Positions 34,061-42,488 of a DNA stretch of 45,682 nucleotides are shown one piece after another. The stretch covers positions 1 through 45,682 of the forward strand of contig JAFWFV010000040.1 in assembly GCA_017515465.1 (NCBI GenBank). The letters run 5' to 3'. Origin of the DNA: Clostridiales bacterium (GTDB lineage: Bacteria > Bacillota > Clostridia > Saccharofermentanales > Saccharofermentanaceae). The notes below the pieces were generated by a model. It was not told where the DNA came from. It worked only from the letters and a program-made list of their open reading frames with translations, and searched no databases. Each line of letters starts with the position of its first letter. The first letter of the stretch is position 1. Both the position numbers and the translations under genes were made by a program.

Positions 34061-36316
34061 ATGAATACATCAGTAATTGGTTATCCGAGGATCGGAAAAG
34101 ACAGGGAATTGAAGTTTGCTTCAGAGAAGTTCTTTAACGGTGAGATAGATGAAGCTGCACTTCAAAAGACAGCCAAAGCCATCAGGACAGAGAATCTCCT
34201 CAAGCAGAAAGAAGCCGGGATCACTTACATTTCTTCCAACGACTTTTCTTTCTACGATAACGTTCTCGACACAGCAGTTCTCTTTAACATCATTCCGCAG
34301 AGATATAAAGATCTGGGTCTTTCTGAACTGGAGACATACTTTGCTCTTGCCAGAGGTTATCAGGGCGCAAAGGGCAACGTAAAAGCACTTGCCATGAAAA
34401 AGTGGTTTAATACGAATTACCATTATCTCGTTCCCGAGATCGGCGACGATACAGTGATCGCACTTACCGGCAATAAGCCTGTAGATGAATACATCGAAGC
34501 AAGGGAGGCAGGTATTGACACCAAGGTCGCTATTACAGGACCTTTCACATTTCTGAAACTTGCCAGGTTTACTGGTGCCAAAAAGGCAGGTGATGTGTAT
34601 GTATCACTCACGGAAGAATACATTAAGCTCGTATCACGTCTTGCATCATCGGGCGCAGGGGTGGTCGAGTTTGATGAGCCTTACCTGGTAAGAGATCCTG
34701 ATGCATCGGATATCGATCTTTTCAAAAAGATCTATTCTCTGATACTCGGCAGCAAGAATGGCACAAAGATCCTGCTCCAGACTTATTTTGGAGATATAAG
34801 AGATATCTATAGTGAGGTCACAGCTCTTGATTTTGATGCAATAGGTCTTGATCTCGTCGAAGGCAGAATGACCCTGGAACTCATTAAGACGAATGGTTTC
34901 CCCTCTGACAAGCTCCTTTTCGCAGGTCTGGTAAACGGCAAGAATATCTGGAGAAATGATTACAAGAAAACATTATCAGTCCTCAAGGAAATAGGTATTG
35001 ATAATGTTGTCCTGGGAACATCATGTTCGCTCCTTCATGTTCCCTATACTCTTGCAGGTGAGACAAAGCTACCGGATGAATACAAAAAGCACTTTGCATT
35101 TGCTGAAGAAAAACTCACTGAACTCTCTGAGATCGCTTCCATCTCCGGAACAGACTATGAGAACAATGATCTCTTCAGGAAGAACCAGATTCTTTTTGAA
35201 GGCAGAGCAGACAGTGAGGACAAGGAAGTTCAGGAGAGGGTCGCTGCCATAACAGAAGATGATTATGTAAGGCTTCCTGCTTTTGAGGAGCGTGAGAAGA
35301 TCCAGAAGACTATCCTGAACCTTCCCCTGTTCCCGACAACAACCATCGGTTCCTTCCCTCAGACATCTGACGTAAGGAAGAACCGTCAGGAATTCAAGAA
35401 AGGATTGAAGTCCAGGGAAGAGTACATTGAGTTCAATAAAAAGAAGATCGCTGAATGCATCAAGCTGCAGGAAGATATCGGTCTTGATGTTCTGGTCCAC
35501 GGCGAATTCGAACGTAACGACATGGTGGAGTATTTCGGTGAGAACCTGAATGGTTACGTATTCACGGAAAAGGCCTGGGTACAGTCTTACGGCACACGTA
35601 ATGTTAAACCTCCGATCATCTGGGGGGACGTATCCAGAAGATCACCCATCACCGTTGATTGGTCAGTGTTCGCAAAGTCATGTACGGATAAGCCTGTAAA
35701 GGGCATGCTCACAGGACCTGTTACGATCCTCAACTGGTCTTTCCCCAGGGAAGATATCTCCATCAGGGAGAGCATACTTCAGATTGCACTTGCCATAAGG
35801 GATGAGGTCCTGGATCTCGAGGCAAACGGGATCAACATAATACAGATCGATGAAGCTGCATTGAGGGAGAAACTCCCCTTGAGGAAGTCAGACTGGTACA
35901 CGGAATACCTTGACTTTACGATCCCTGCTTTCAGGCTTGTACACAGCAAGGTCAAGCCTGAAACGCAGATCCACACCCATATGTGCTACAGTGAGTTTAC
36001 CGACATAATTCCAGCCATCGATGCAATGGATGCCGATGTCATCACTTTCGAAGCGTCACGTTCGGATCTTCAGATCCTCGATTCCCTGAAGGAGAACAAC
36101 TTCAAGACTGAAGTCGGTCCGGGTGTTTACGATATACACAGTCCCCGTGTTCCTTCGACGGAAGAGATTGTAAATGCTCTTACAAAGATGAGAGCGAAGA
36201 TAGATGATCCCAAGCTTTGGGTAAATCCGGACTGCGGACTCAAGACAAGGGGAACAGAAGAGACAGTAAAGAGTCTTAGTAACCTTGTTGCTGCCGCAAA
36301 GCAGATCAGAGGTTAA
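34061..36316 (+). CDS. metE: Cobalamin-independent methionine synthase
   Basis: The 751-residue enzyme matches the full length of MetE. The N-terminal half-barrel is complete. The zinc ligands in the C-terminal half are visible: H640 and C642 in HTHMC, and C725 in NPDCGLKTR, within one residue of E. coli numbering. It transfers a methyl group from methyltetrahydrofolate-polyglutamate to homocysteine without B12. GGAGGG precedes the ATG. It is followed after three bases by metF, which supplies the methyl donor, so both are one operon controlled from the lysR-metE gap. Confidence 0.98.
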   Translation: MNTSVIGYPRIGKDRELKFASEKFFNGEIDEAALQKTAKAIRTENLLKQKEAGITYISSNDFSFYDNVLDTAVLFNIIPQRYKDLGLSELETYFALARGYQGAKGNVKALAMKKWFNTNYHYLVPEIGDDTVIALTGNKPVDEYIEAREAGIDTKVAITGPFTFLKLARFTGAKKAGDVYVSLTEEYIKLVSRLASSGAGVVEFDEPYLVRDPDASDIDLFKKIYSLILGSKNGTKILLQTYFGDIRDIYSEVTALDFDAIGLDLVEGRMTLELIKTNGFPSDKLLFAGLVNGKNIWRNDYKKTLSVLKEIGIDNVVLGTSCSLLHVPYTLAGETKLPDEYKKHFAFAEEKLTELSEIASISGTDYENNDLFRKNQILFEGRADSEDKEVQERVAAITEDDYVRLPAFEEREKIQKTILNLPLFPTTTIGSFPQTSDVRKNRQEFKKGLKSREEYIEFNKKKIAECIKLQEDIGLDVLVHGEFERNDMVEYFGENLNGYVFTEKAWVQSYGTRNVKPPIIWGDVSRRSPITVDWSVFAKSCTDKPVKGMLTGPVTILNWSFPREDISIRESILQIALAIRDEVLDLEANGINIIQIDEAALREKLPLRKSDWYTEYLDFTIPAFRLVHSKVKPETQIHTHMCYSEFTDIIPAIDAMDADVITFEASRSDLQILDSLKENNFKTEVGPGVYDIHSPRVPSTEEIVNALTKMRAKIDDPKLWVNPDCGLKTRGTEETVKSLSNLVAAAKQIRG

Positions 36317-36319
36317 GGT

Positions 36320-37177
36320 ATGAAAGTATCACAGGTATTGGACAGAAAAAGAAGTCTTTCTTTTGAGATCTTTCCACCCAAGAAAGACACCGAGCTCGAG
36401 AACATTGACGAGACTTTGGAAGTCCTTGCTGAGCTTAAGCCGGACTTTATCAGCGTCACATTCGGTGCAGGCGGATCCTCCAACTGCAACCGGACGATCG
36501 AGCTTGCCAGGAAGATCAAGTACGACTATAACATCGAACCTGTCGTGCATCTGACATGTCTTCATTATGACCGGGACGAGATCGACGGGTTTGCCAGGAT
36601 ACTGAGGAATGAAGGGATCGAGAACATCCTTGCTTTGAGAGGAGATCCCAATCCCAACATCCCCGCCAAAAATGATTTCCGCCACTCGTCGGATCTTATC
36701 TCCTATCTGAAAGCCAAAGATGATTTCTGTTTTCTCGGAGCCTGCTACCCTGAGTGTCATCCGGAGTCCTCAAATGTGATCACGGAGATCAAGAGCCTCA
36801 AGAAAAAAGTGGACGCCGGAGCGGAGGTGTTATTGTCGCAATTATTCTTTGACAATGAGATCTTCTACAGATTCCATGATGAATGCAAGATCGCGGATAT
36901 AGACATTCCCGTAATACCCGGCGTAATGCCGGTGATCAATGCGGCGCAGATAAAGAGGATCGTGACTTTATGCCATGCCTCTTTCCCTAAGAGATTCCAG
37001 AAGATCATCTCCCGTTATGAAGATAACAGGGAGGCATTATTCGATGCAGGAATGTCTTACTGTCTGAGTCAGGTAATAGATCTTCTCGCAAGTGACATCC
37101 GCGGGATCCACCTCTATACGATGAATAATCCCCTTGTTGCAAGAAGGATATGCGAAGGTATCAGGAATATTATCTAA
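36320..37177 (+). CDS. metF: 5,10-methylenetetrahydrofolate reductase
   Basis: The 285-residue protein is a standard MetF barrel: LSFEIFPPKKD at the N-terminus, SVTFGAGGSS (46-55), HLTC, LALRGDPN and the late QLFFDNEIFYRF. It reduces methylene-THF to methyl-THF, using FAD and a reduced cofactor. The start is three bases after metE. The end overlaps the convergent gene by eight bases. There is no C-terminal regulatory domain, as in other bacterial forms. Confidence 0.96.
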   Translation: MKVSQVLDRKRSLSFEIFPPKKDTELENIDETLEVLAELKPDFISVTFGAGGSSNCNRTIELARKIKYDYNIEPVVHLTCLHYDRDEIDGFARILRNEGIENILALRGDPNPNIPAKNDFRHSSDLISYLKAKDDFCFLGACYPECHPESSNVITEIKSLKKKVDAGAEVLLSQLFFDNEIFYRFHDECKIADIDIPVIPGVMPVINAAQIKRIVTLCHASFPKRFQKIISRYEDNREALFDAGMSYCLSQVIDLLASDIRGIHLYTMNNPLVARRICEGIRNII

Positions 37178-37832
37178 CAGGCTTATAAAGTATCTCCCGG
37201 GTACCATCTGCCTTTATGACCACATTCAGATCATCTACGTATATGCCTCTTGTATCGAATATGTGGTATTCGGTAGTTCCGTTCCTGTAAACGGATATTA
37301 ACGATATGCTAATGCCATCCATAAGATCCTGCCATGTTGCATTTTCCGAGATGAGATCCGGCTTGGACATAAAATGATCAGCAATGGCTTGCCTTATTTC
37401 GGTATCGATGCGTTTCTTGTCAGACAGGATGGATTCCAATCTTTGATAGCATTTACCCGGCATGATCTCTTCAAATTCAGGTAATACCTGTACCAGCTTT
37501 TCTATATCCAGATCAGAAACTCCTGTATATTCCGATTGGACCATTGCAGTTCCTGCATATCCTCCATCGGGCGGATTAACAGGATCATCGGTCTCAAAGA
37601 ACAATTCGCAGGTCTTATCATCCCCGGGGTTATATTCCCACTCTATCTGTCCCTCATAACCGGGCTCTCCCCGGTCTTCAAACAAAAAACTGCAGAAAGG
37701 GGTATTAAACCGGACATGATCCGTACAATTCTGCTTTACAGCTTTGTTATGCTGCTTTGTCAGAATGATCGGTAATATGACCATCACAAATACTACTATC
37801 AGACACAGTAAAACTACAAAAAATGCTTCCAT
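37170..37832 (-). CDS. Membrane-anchored protein of unknown function
   Basis: The protein has 220 residues, with an N-terminal membrane helix (~5-25) and a soluble domain of mixed alpha/beta character, rich in acidic residues. The last third is beta-rich (LISVYRNGTTEYHIFDTRG and beyond). I recognise no family with confidence. It starts three bases after a 35-residue TfoX-like frame and shares an operon with acetolactate decarboxylase. GGGAG lies upstream within that small frame. Confidence 0.65.
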   Translation of the reverse strand: MEAFFVVLLCLIVVFVMVILPIILTKQHNKAVKQNCTDHVRFNTPFCSFLFEDRGEPGYEGQIEWEYNPGDDKTCELFFETDDPVNPPDGGYAGTAMVQSEYTGVSDLDIEKLVQVLPEFEEIMPGKCYQRLESILSDKKRIDTEIRQAIADHFMSKPDLISENATWQDLMDGISISLISVYRNGTTEYHIFDTRGIYVDDLNVVIKADGTREILYKPVR

Positions 37833-37835
37833 ATT

Positions 37836-37943
37836 CTATTCTCCCTTCAGGAGCAGATATCCGCCCATCATGGATCTTATTACTATTTCACCTGATGCGG
37901 AAAAACAATCACGTACATATTCGTTAAGATCATTCATGATCAT
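37836..37943 (-). CDS. 35-residue TfoX N-terminal-domain fragment
   Basis: A short frame starts with ATGA overlapping the stop of the acetolactate decarboxylase gene by four bases, with AGGAGA about six bases upstream. The peptide begins MIMNDLNEYVRDCF and contains IVIRSMMGGYLLLKGE. This resembles the start of TfoX/Sxy N-terminal-domain proteins (about 100 residues), including the conserved RxMMGGYxLxxxGK pattern. It stops at a TAG just after that pattern. It is probably a truncated remnant; a functional micro-domain is possible. Confidence 0.5.
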   Translation of the reverse strand: MIMNDLNEYVRDCFSASGEIVIRSMMGGYLLLKGE

Positions 37944-38683
37944 TTGTCTCCTGAAGAAGCCTGTTCTATCTTATGTATCTCTTCTCTGGATACGTTCTTG
38001 AGAGAGTAGATGTCGAACTCGATATCAGTAGGAAGCTGTATCTCGATCCTGCTTATCTTGGAAAGCTTTACCGTGGCTCTGACAAGACCTATGTCGAACA
38101 CATGCCCTCCGCATCTCCTGTCCTTTGAGATAAAGTGCATGTGCCATCCGACTGCATTGATCCCTTCCATGTAATCAGGATAACAGATGCATACCAAAGT
38201 GCCGTCGATATCCTCAAAACAGAACTCTTTCTGCTTCTCAGACAGTATCTCCCTAAGCGTAATGAAACGCGCTTCATACCCTAATACAGATCTCGCGTAA
38301 ACCTTGGCAAAATGCCCGTCTATCCGGACGACATGCATGCTGTTTAATCCGAACCCTTCCTCCACCTTGTTGTCCAGGAGGACCTTCAGTTCGTCGATAC
38401 TTCCTATGTTACTTATCTCGAATTCTTTTTGTGCCTGAAGCTTTGTAACAGAAGAGAACGGAACTCCCATATCCGGTCTTGCTTCAACGATGCTGCCGTC
38501 ATCCAATGCCTGATAGCAATGACCATCCACCATGATCATCTCTCCTTCGACATTCCTGAAGGTCCCGAGACCGGTATCCCCATGTTCCAGTAATTCTCCG
38601 ACGGTCACTACCCCCTTGGAGTAGCCCTTGGCCAGAGCCTGCAGGGTTGAGACCTGAAACATTTTGGGTGTGTTGCTGCTCAT
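37940..38683 (-). CDS. Alpha-acetolactate decarboxylase
   Basis: The 247-residue protein shows the family pattern FQVSTLQALAKGYSKG, GELLEHGDTGLGTF and MVDGHCYQ. Zinc ligands H181 and H183 are in GWHMHF, and H194 is in GGHVFD. It converts acetolactate to acetoin, draining pyruvate-derived acetolactate away from valine/leucine synthesis and limiting acidification. No signal peptide is present, so it acts in the cytoplasm. The serine hydrolase gene upstream is 17 bases away. Symbols budA and alsD are both in use, so none is assigned. Confidence 0.93.
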   Translation of the reverse strand: MSSNTPKMFQVSTLQALAKGYSKGVVTVGELLEHGDTGLGTFRNVEGEMIMVDGHCYQALDDGSIVEARPDMGVPFSSVTKLQAQKEFEISNIGSIDELKVLLDNKVEEGFGLNSMHVVRIDGHFAKVYARSVLGYEARFITLREILSEKQKEFCFEDIDGTLVCICYPDYMEGINAVGWHMHFISKDRRCGGHVFDIGLVRATVKLSKISRIEIQLPTDIEFDIYSLKNVSREEIHKIEQASSGDK

Positions 38684-38700
38684 ACCTGAACCTTCTTTCT

Positions 38701-39684
38701 TCAGTTCTTTAAGATCACATTCTCTATGAATTCCACTCTGTCAAATATGCGCGGCTTAAATGTGCCTGTTATTCCGACAGAGACGTTCATGTCGCTGTTT
38801 ACATATATTATGTTACCAGAATCTCCTATCGCAGCATATATTTCTCTGTCAGCGTAAGGCTTATACCAGAGATAACCGTATTCCATGTTTCCGAACTTCC
38901 TGCCGAGCTTTATGCGTGGCGTTGTCATCTCATTGATCCACTCTGAAGACAGTATCTGACGGCCCCCGGAACGGCCTTTATTTAAGACCATGTCGCCGAT
39001 CCTGGCCAGATCCCTGCCGGTCAGGCACAATCCCCAGCCGGCGGTAACCGTATCCTTGGGATCAGAATACCACTCGTTCTTTCTGGGTCCCTTGTTCATG
39101 AAGAAATCGAACTGATCTTCCTTGCTGCTGTCCCCATGGATCACATGCTTGGGGATCCCGAGAGGAATGAAGAGGTTACGGTTGGCAAAGTCTATGCACT
39201 TTTCTCCTGTGGCATTCTCGATCAGTCCCGACAGGATCTGGATCCCGAGTGTGGCATATCTGAACTCTCCGGTTATGCCCTTTCTGCCTCCGAGCAGATC
39301 GAGTGCCGCATATGTCCAGTCACCTGACGTACATACCTTTTTCCACGGTTCTGATGAGCCCTTGTATGGGGCCGTCATAGTGAGAAGATGTCTTATGGTG
39401 ACATCATAGATCGTTTTCTCGCCGCGCTTTACCTGATAGTCCGGAAAGTAATCGATGACCTTGTCATCGACACTTCCGATCAGGCCTTTGTCCACGGCAA
39501 TCCCCGCAAGCAGTGCCATTACTCCCTTTGTTACGGAATTAATATTGACGGCGTCATCCGGCTTAAAACCGCGCCAGCTCTCATCAAAAACGATTTCCCC
39601 ATCCCGGAAAACGCAGATCTGACAGATATTGCTCTCATTGCCGGTGCTTTCCGACACCAGCCTGTATAGCTCGTCTTTATTCAT
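38701..39684 (-). CDS. Serine hydrolase of the class C beta-lactamase fold
   Basis: The 327-residue protein has no signal peptide. The catalytic SxxK is S50-V-T-K53. The second motif is Y143-A-T145, in place of the classical YxN. GWGLCLTGRDLARIGDMVL is the typical following helix. Such proteins are penicillin-binding-like esterases, peptidases or amidases. The cytoplasmic location and the altered second motif argue against drug resistance. It heads the operon with acetolactate decarboxylase. Confidence 0.85.
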   Translation of the reverse strand: MNKDELYRLVSESTGNESNICQICVFRDGEIVFDESWRGFKPDDAVNINSVTKGVMALLAGIAVDKGLIGSVDDKVIDYFPDYQVKRGEKTIYDVTIRHLLTMTAPYKGSSEPWKKVCTSGDWTYAALDLLGGRKGITGEFRYATLGIQILSGLIENATGEKCIDFANRNLFIPLGIPKHVIHGDSSKEDQFDFFMNKGPRKNEWYSDPKDTVTAGWGLCLTGRDLARIGDMVLNKGRSGGRQILSSEWINEMTTPRIKLGRKFGNMEYGYLWYKPYADREIYAAIGDSGNIIYVNSDMNVSVGITGTFKPRIFDRVEFIENVILKN

Positions 39685-39840
39685 TCTATCCTCACTGAAT
39701 ACTAAGATTCGGACGTCCTGAAAAAAAGACTAAGTTAATTAAAAATTGTTTTCAAGTATTATTTTCCGGCGATTATATTGTCCGGCAGATCACATCTTGC
39801 CCTTGTTGATGTCACGGCACTCTGCTGACTTAAAAACAAT

Positions 39841-39861
39841 GCCCTTTATTTTAGGGCTTTT
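39841..39861 (+). terminator. Weak terminator-like hairpin
   Basis: A GCCCT/AGGGC stem with a 7-base AT loop is followed by TTTT. Confidence 0.4.
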
Positions 39862-39957
39862 GAGGGTGTTTTCTTGATTTTTTGACCCTCGTTTGACCCC
39901 AGGAAAAACAAAGGCCCGGTGTGGTAAATTTCAAGCATTTATTCGCAACAAAACGTA

Positions 39958-40032
39958 TTTAAGATTTTACAGAACAAAGGATTATCTTTAAGTTCTACTT
40001 TAAGATTTTATTGACCTCGGTAAAATCTTAAA
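39958..40032. repeat. Three copies of TTTAAGATTTTA (two direct, one inverted)
   Basis: The 12-mer occurs at 39958-39969 and 39999-40010, and inverted at 40021-40032. The last two form the core of the large inverted repeat. The first may be an auxiliary binding site about 41 bases upstream. Confidence 0.75.
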
Positions 40033-40039
40033 GTAGAAT
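39993..40039 (+). promoter_or_regulatory. Promoter inside an 18-bp perfect inverted repeat
   Basis: The arms 39993-40010 and 40021-40038 are perfect 18-bp inverted copies around a 10-base centre. The centre carries -35 TTGACC (40011-40016). The right arm ends in -10 TAGAAT (40034-40039), with an exact 17-base spacer. A dimeric repressor on the repeat would block this promoter. Confidence 0.75.
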
Positions 40040-40071
40040 TATCTTGAACTCATAGCACCGGAGGTATCAAC

Positions 40072-41253
40072 ATGGTAATAAGGGAACACTATCTGGAACA
40101 AATCAGACCATTTTACGATAGTGATCTGATCAAGATCATTACCGGAATAAGAAGGTGCGGAAAGTCTGTCATCCTGGAACAGGTTCAGGAGGAGATAAAA
40201 GCGGTAGGTAAGCCATGCCTCTTTCTTGACTTTGACCTTAAACCGACAAGAAACCTGATTCCCGATGCTGATTCACTTATCGACTATGTCGATAAGTATA
40301 TAAATAAGGAAAAACTATATGTGTTCCTTGATGAGATACAGAATGTTAAAGAATGGAATGAGGCTTGTCGTACTTTGCGGCTAAAGAATTGCTCGGTCTT
40401 TATATCGGGCAGTAATTCCAAACTTTTATCCAAGGAATTCACGAAAGAACTGTCCGGTCGATATATATCATTCCGGGTAAGACCCTTTGTATATAAAGAG
40501 ATACTGGAATATGCAAAGCAGAACGGTAAAAAATACAGCTTATCCGATTATCTTGTCTGGGGAGGCTTCCCTGCAGCACTGGCGCAGGATGATGTTGTGG
40601 CAAAAAGACGTTATCTCACCGATCTGAACGATACGATCATATATAACGACCTTGAAAACCGTTATAAGATACGTAAGAAGGAAGAGTTTGAAAGAATCGT
40701 AGATTATATCTTGATATCCAACGCGCGTATATTCAGCGCCAAGTCTATAGCGGATTACATGAAAGGCAAAAACATATCCGTTTCAGTTCCGACCGTTATA
40801 AAGTATCTTGGATATCTTAAGGAAGCATATGTTATTGCCGATGTCGCTCTTTACTCTCCCAAAGCAAAGTCAAAGCTGAATTATTATTACAAGCTTTATG
40901 ATGAAGATGTCTCTATGAATAGCATTAGGGTATCCGGGACAAGATATGATCTTACACATAATCTGGAAAACATTGTTCTTAACGAACTGCTGTTCATGGG
41001 TTATGAGATTACCGTATATGATAATAAAGGCAGAGAGATAGATTTCAGAGCGGAAAAAGACGGTAAGACCTACCTGATCCAGGTTGCATATTCTGTTGCT
41101 GAAGACAAGGCCTATGAAAGAGAATTCTCAGCTTTCTCAAACATTGATAACTCAGTGAAGAAGATCATCATAACAAATGATGATATAGACTATTCAACAA
41201 GTACGGTATATCACTACAGACTCAGGGATTTCCTGATGATGGATGAGTTATAA
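40072..41253 (+). CDS. AAA ATPase with DUF4143 (nuclease-like) C-terminus
   Basis: The 393-residue protein has Walker A GIRRCGKS at 25-32 and Walker B YVFLDEIQ with D87-E88. A sensor FISGSNS follows. The DUF4143 domain (~200-390) includes LENIVLNELL and REIDF (E322, D324) before YLIQVAY, the pattern of a PD-(D/E)xK fold. The ATPase family is widespread in gut Firmicutes and archaea; its role is unknown, though mobile-DNA or defence links have been suggested. The gene is clearly more AT-rich than its neighbours, which suggests transfer. GGAGG precedes the ATG. Confidence 0.88.
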   Translation: MVIREHYLEQIRPFYDSDLIKIITGIRRCGKSVILEQVQEEIKAVGKPCLFLDFDLKPTRNLIPDADSLIDYVDKYINKEKLYVFLDEIQNVKEWNEACRTLRLKNCSVFISGSNSKLLSKEFTKELSGRYISFRVRPFVYKEILEYAKQNGKKYSLSDYLVWGGFPAALAQDDVVAKRRYLTDLNDTIIYNDLENRYKIRKKEEFERIVDYILISNARIFSAKSIADYMKGKNISVSVPTVIKYLGYLKEAYVIADVALYSPKAKSKLNYYYKLYDEDVSMNSIRVSGTRYDLTHNLENIVLNELLFMGYEITVYDNKGREIDFRAEKDGKTYLIQVAYSVAEDKAYEREFSAFSNIDNSVKKIIITNDDIDYSTSTVYHYRLRDFLMMDEL

Positions 41254-41281
41254 GCTAAGAAATGAAAGGGTAATCGTAAGT

Positions 41282-41731
41282 ATGCTAAAAGTATTATTTG
41301 TATGTCATGGAAATATCTGCAGATCGCCGATCTCTGAGTTCATGATGAAGGATATGGTCAGAAAGCTCGGGATCTCTGAATACTTTGAGATCGCATCTGC
41401 TGCCACATCCACTGAGGAGATCGGCAATCCCGTCTATCCACCTGCCAGACGCATATTGTCTGAGCACGGGATCAGCTGTCAGGGCAAGACCGCCAGGCAG
41501 ATCACGAGGCGTGATCTGTCCTATTACGACTATATCGTCCTGATGGATTCCAACAACATGAGAAACCTCAGGTGGATGTTCCCTAATGAGGATCTGTATA
41601 ATGTCAGGATGATGCTGTCCAGGGACGTTGCCGATCCGTGGTATACCGGGAATTTCCAGGCAACATGGGACGACTGCGAGGAAGGGATAAATGCTCTGAT
41701 AGATGAGATCAGGGAGGAGTACGGCATATGA
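41282..41731 (+). CDS. Low-molecular-weight protein tyrosine phosphatase
   Basis: The product has 149 residues from the ATG at 41282, chosen because the active-site loop must lie at the N-terminus: C8-HGNIC-R14-S. The frame upstream to 41243 has no family character and overlaps the ATPase gene. The general acid aspartate lies in ADPWYTG. Substrates may be tyrosine-phosphorylated proteins of polysaccharide synthesis, or arginine phosphate as in YwlE-type members. The HAD gene overlaps its stop by four bases (ATGA). Confidence 0.93.
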   Translation: MLKVLFVCHGNICRSPISEFMMKDMVRKLGISEYFEIASAATSTEEIGNPVYPPARRILSEHGISCQGKTARQITRRDLSYYDYIVLMDSNNMRNLRWMFPNEDLYNVRMMLSRDVADPWYTGNFQATWDDCEEGINALIDEIREEYGI

Positions 41732-42417
41732 GTCTGCCATCACTGGAAGAGATCAGGAAAACAACCGATATGCTCATCTTCGACCTGGACGGAACGATCC
41801 TGGATTCTCTCAATGTCTGGAATCAGGTCGATATCGACTTCCTGGGCAAGAGAGGATTTGAAGTAACCCCTGAATACACGGAGATGGTTACCAGGCTGTG
41901 CATCAGGGATGCCGCTGACCATACGAAGAGGCTTTTCGATCTCAGGGAATCCCCTGAGGAGATCATGCAGGAATGGAACGACACCGTATCTGAATACTAC
42001 CACCATCACATTGACCTGAAGCCTGGCGCAATGGAGTTCATCGACAGGGCCCATAAGCTGGGTTTCATCCTGGCGGCAGCCACTGCCCTGTCTGCTGACC
42101 ACGCCCTCCCGTGTCTGGCCAGATTGGGGATACTGGAAATCTTTAACAATGTTACAACATTAGATGATATCGGATCCCGCGCCGACAAGAGCGATCCATC
42201 GATCTACATCCATGCAATGGAAAAAGCAGGCCTGTCTGACCCCTCCAGGGTGCTTGTCTTTGAGGATGTGAAGCTCTGTATCGAGGGGGCAGGAAAGGGA
42301 GGGTTCAGGACCTGTGCCGTCTACGACAGGATAGGCATCGGATCCAACTCCTGGGAAGACATCTGCCGGGTCAGCGATTACTCCTTAAAGAGCTTTCCGG
42401 ATGCCGGGGCTGAATAA
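41728..42417 (+). CDS. HAD-superfamily phosphatase (beta-phosphoglucomutase/phosphatase-like)
   Basis: The product has 229 residues. Motif I FDLDGT has nucleophile D19 and acid D21. An alpha-helical cap (~32-100) follows. The later motif VFEDVKLCIEGA is typical of subfamily I HAD enzymes with a small-molecule phosphate substrate. The substrate is not readable; the DLDGTILDSLNVW start resembles beta-phosphoglucomutase-like phosphatases. Translation is coupled to the tyrosine phosphatase by the ATGA overlap. Confidence 0.9.
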   Translation: MSLPSLEEIRKTTDMLIFDLDGTILDSLNVWNQVDIDFLGKRGFEVTPEYTEMVTRLCIRDAADHTKRLFDLRESPEEIMQEWNDTVSEYYHHHIDLKPGAMEFIDRAHKLGFILAAATALSADHALPCLARLGILEIFNNVTTLDDIGSRADKSDPSIYIHAMEKAGLSDPSRVLVFEDVKLCIEGAGKGGFRTCAVYDRIGIGSNSWEDICRVSDYSLKSFPDAGAE

Positions 42418-42488
42418 TTTAAAAGTTTGTTATCATTACTTCACACATTTGACAAATAAACTTGTAATAATATACACGGGAGGCTTAA

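Larger units (their letters stand above)
39685..40071. other. Gene-free stretch with decayed sequence and a promoter region
   Basis: No gene is supported here. The left part (39685-39920) holds a weak terminator-like hairpin. On the minus strand it has a short frame ending at about 39795 that reads GVKRGSKNQE and later KSAECRDINKGKM. That frame has no start codon and may be the C-terminal fossil of a lost mobile-element protein. The right part (39958-40071) is AT-rich and carries the inverted repeat and promoter of the DUF4143 ATPase gene. Confidence 0.5.
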
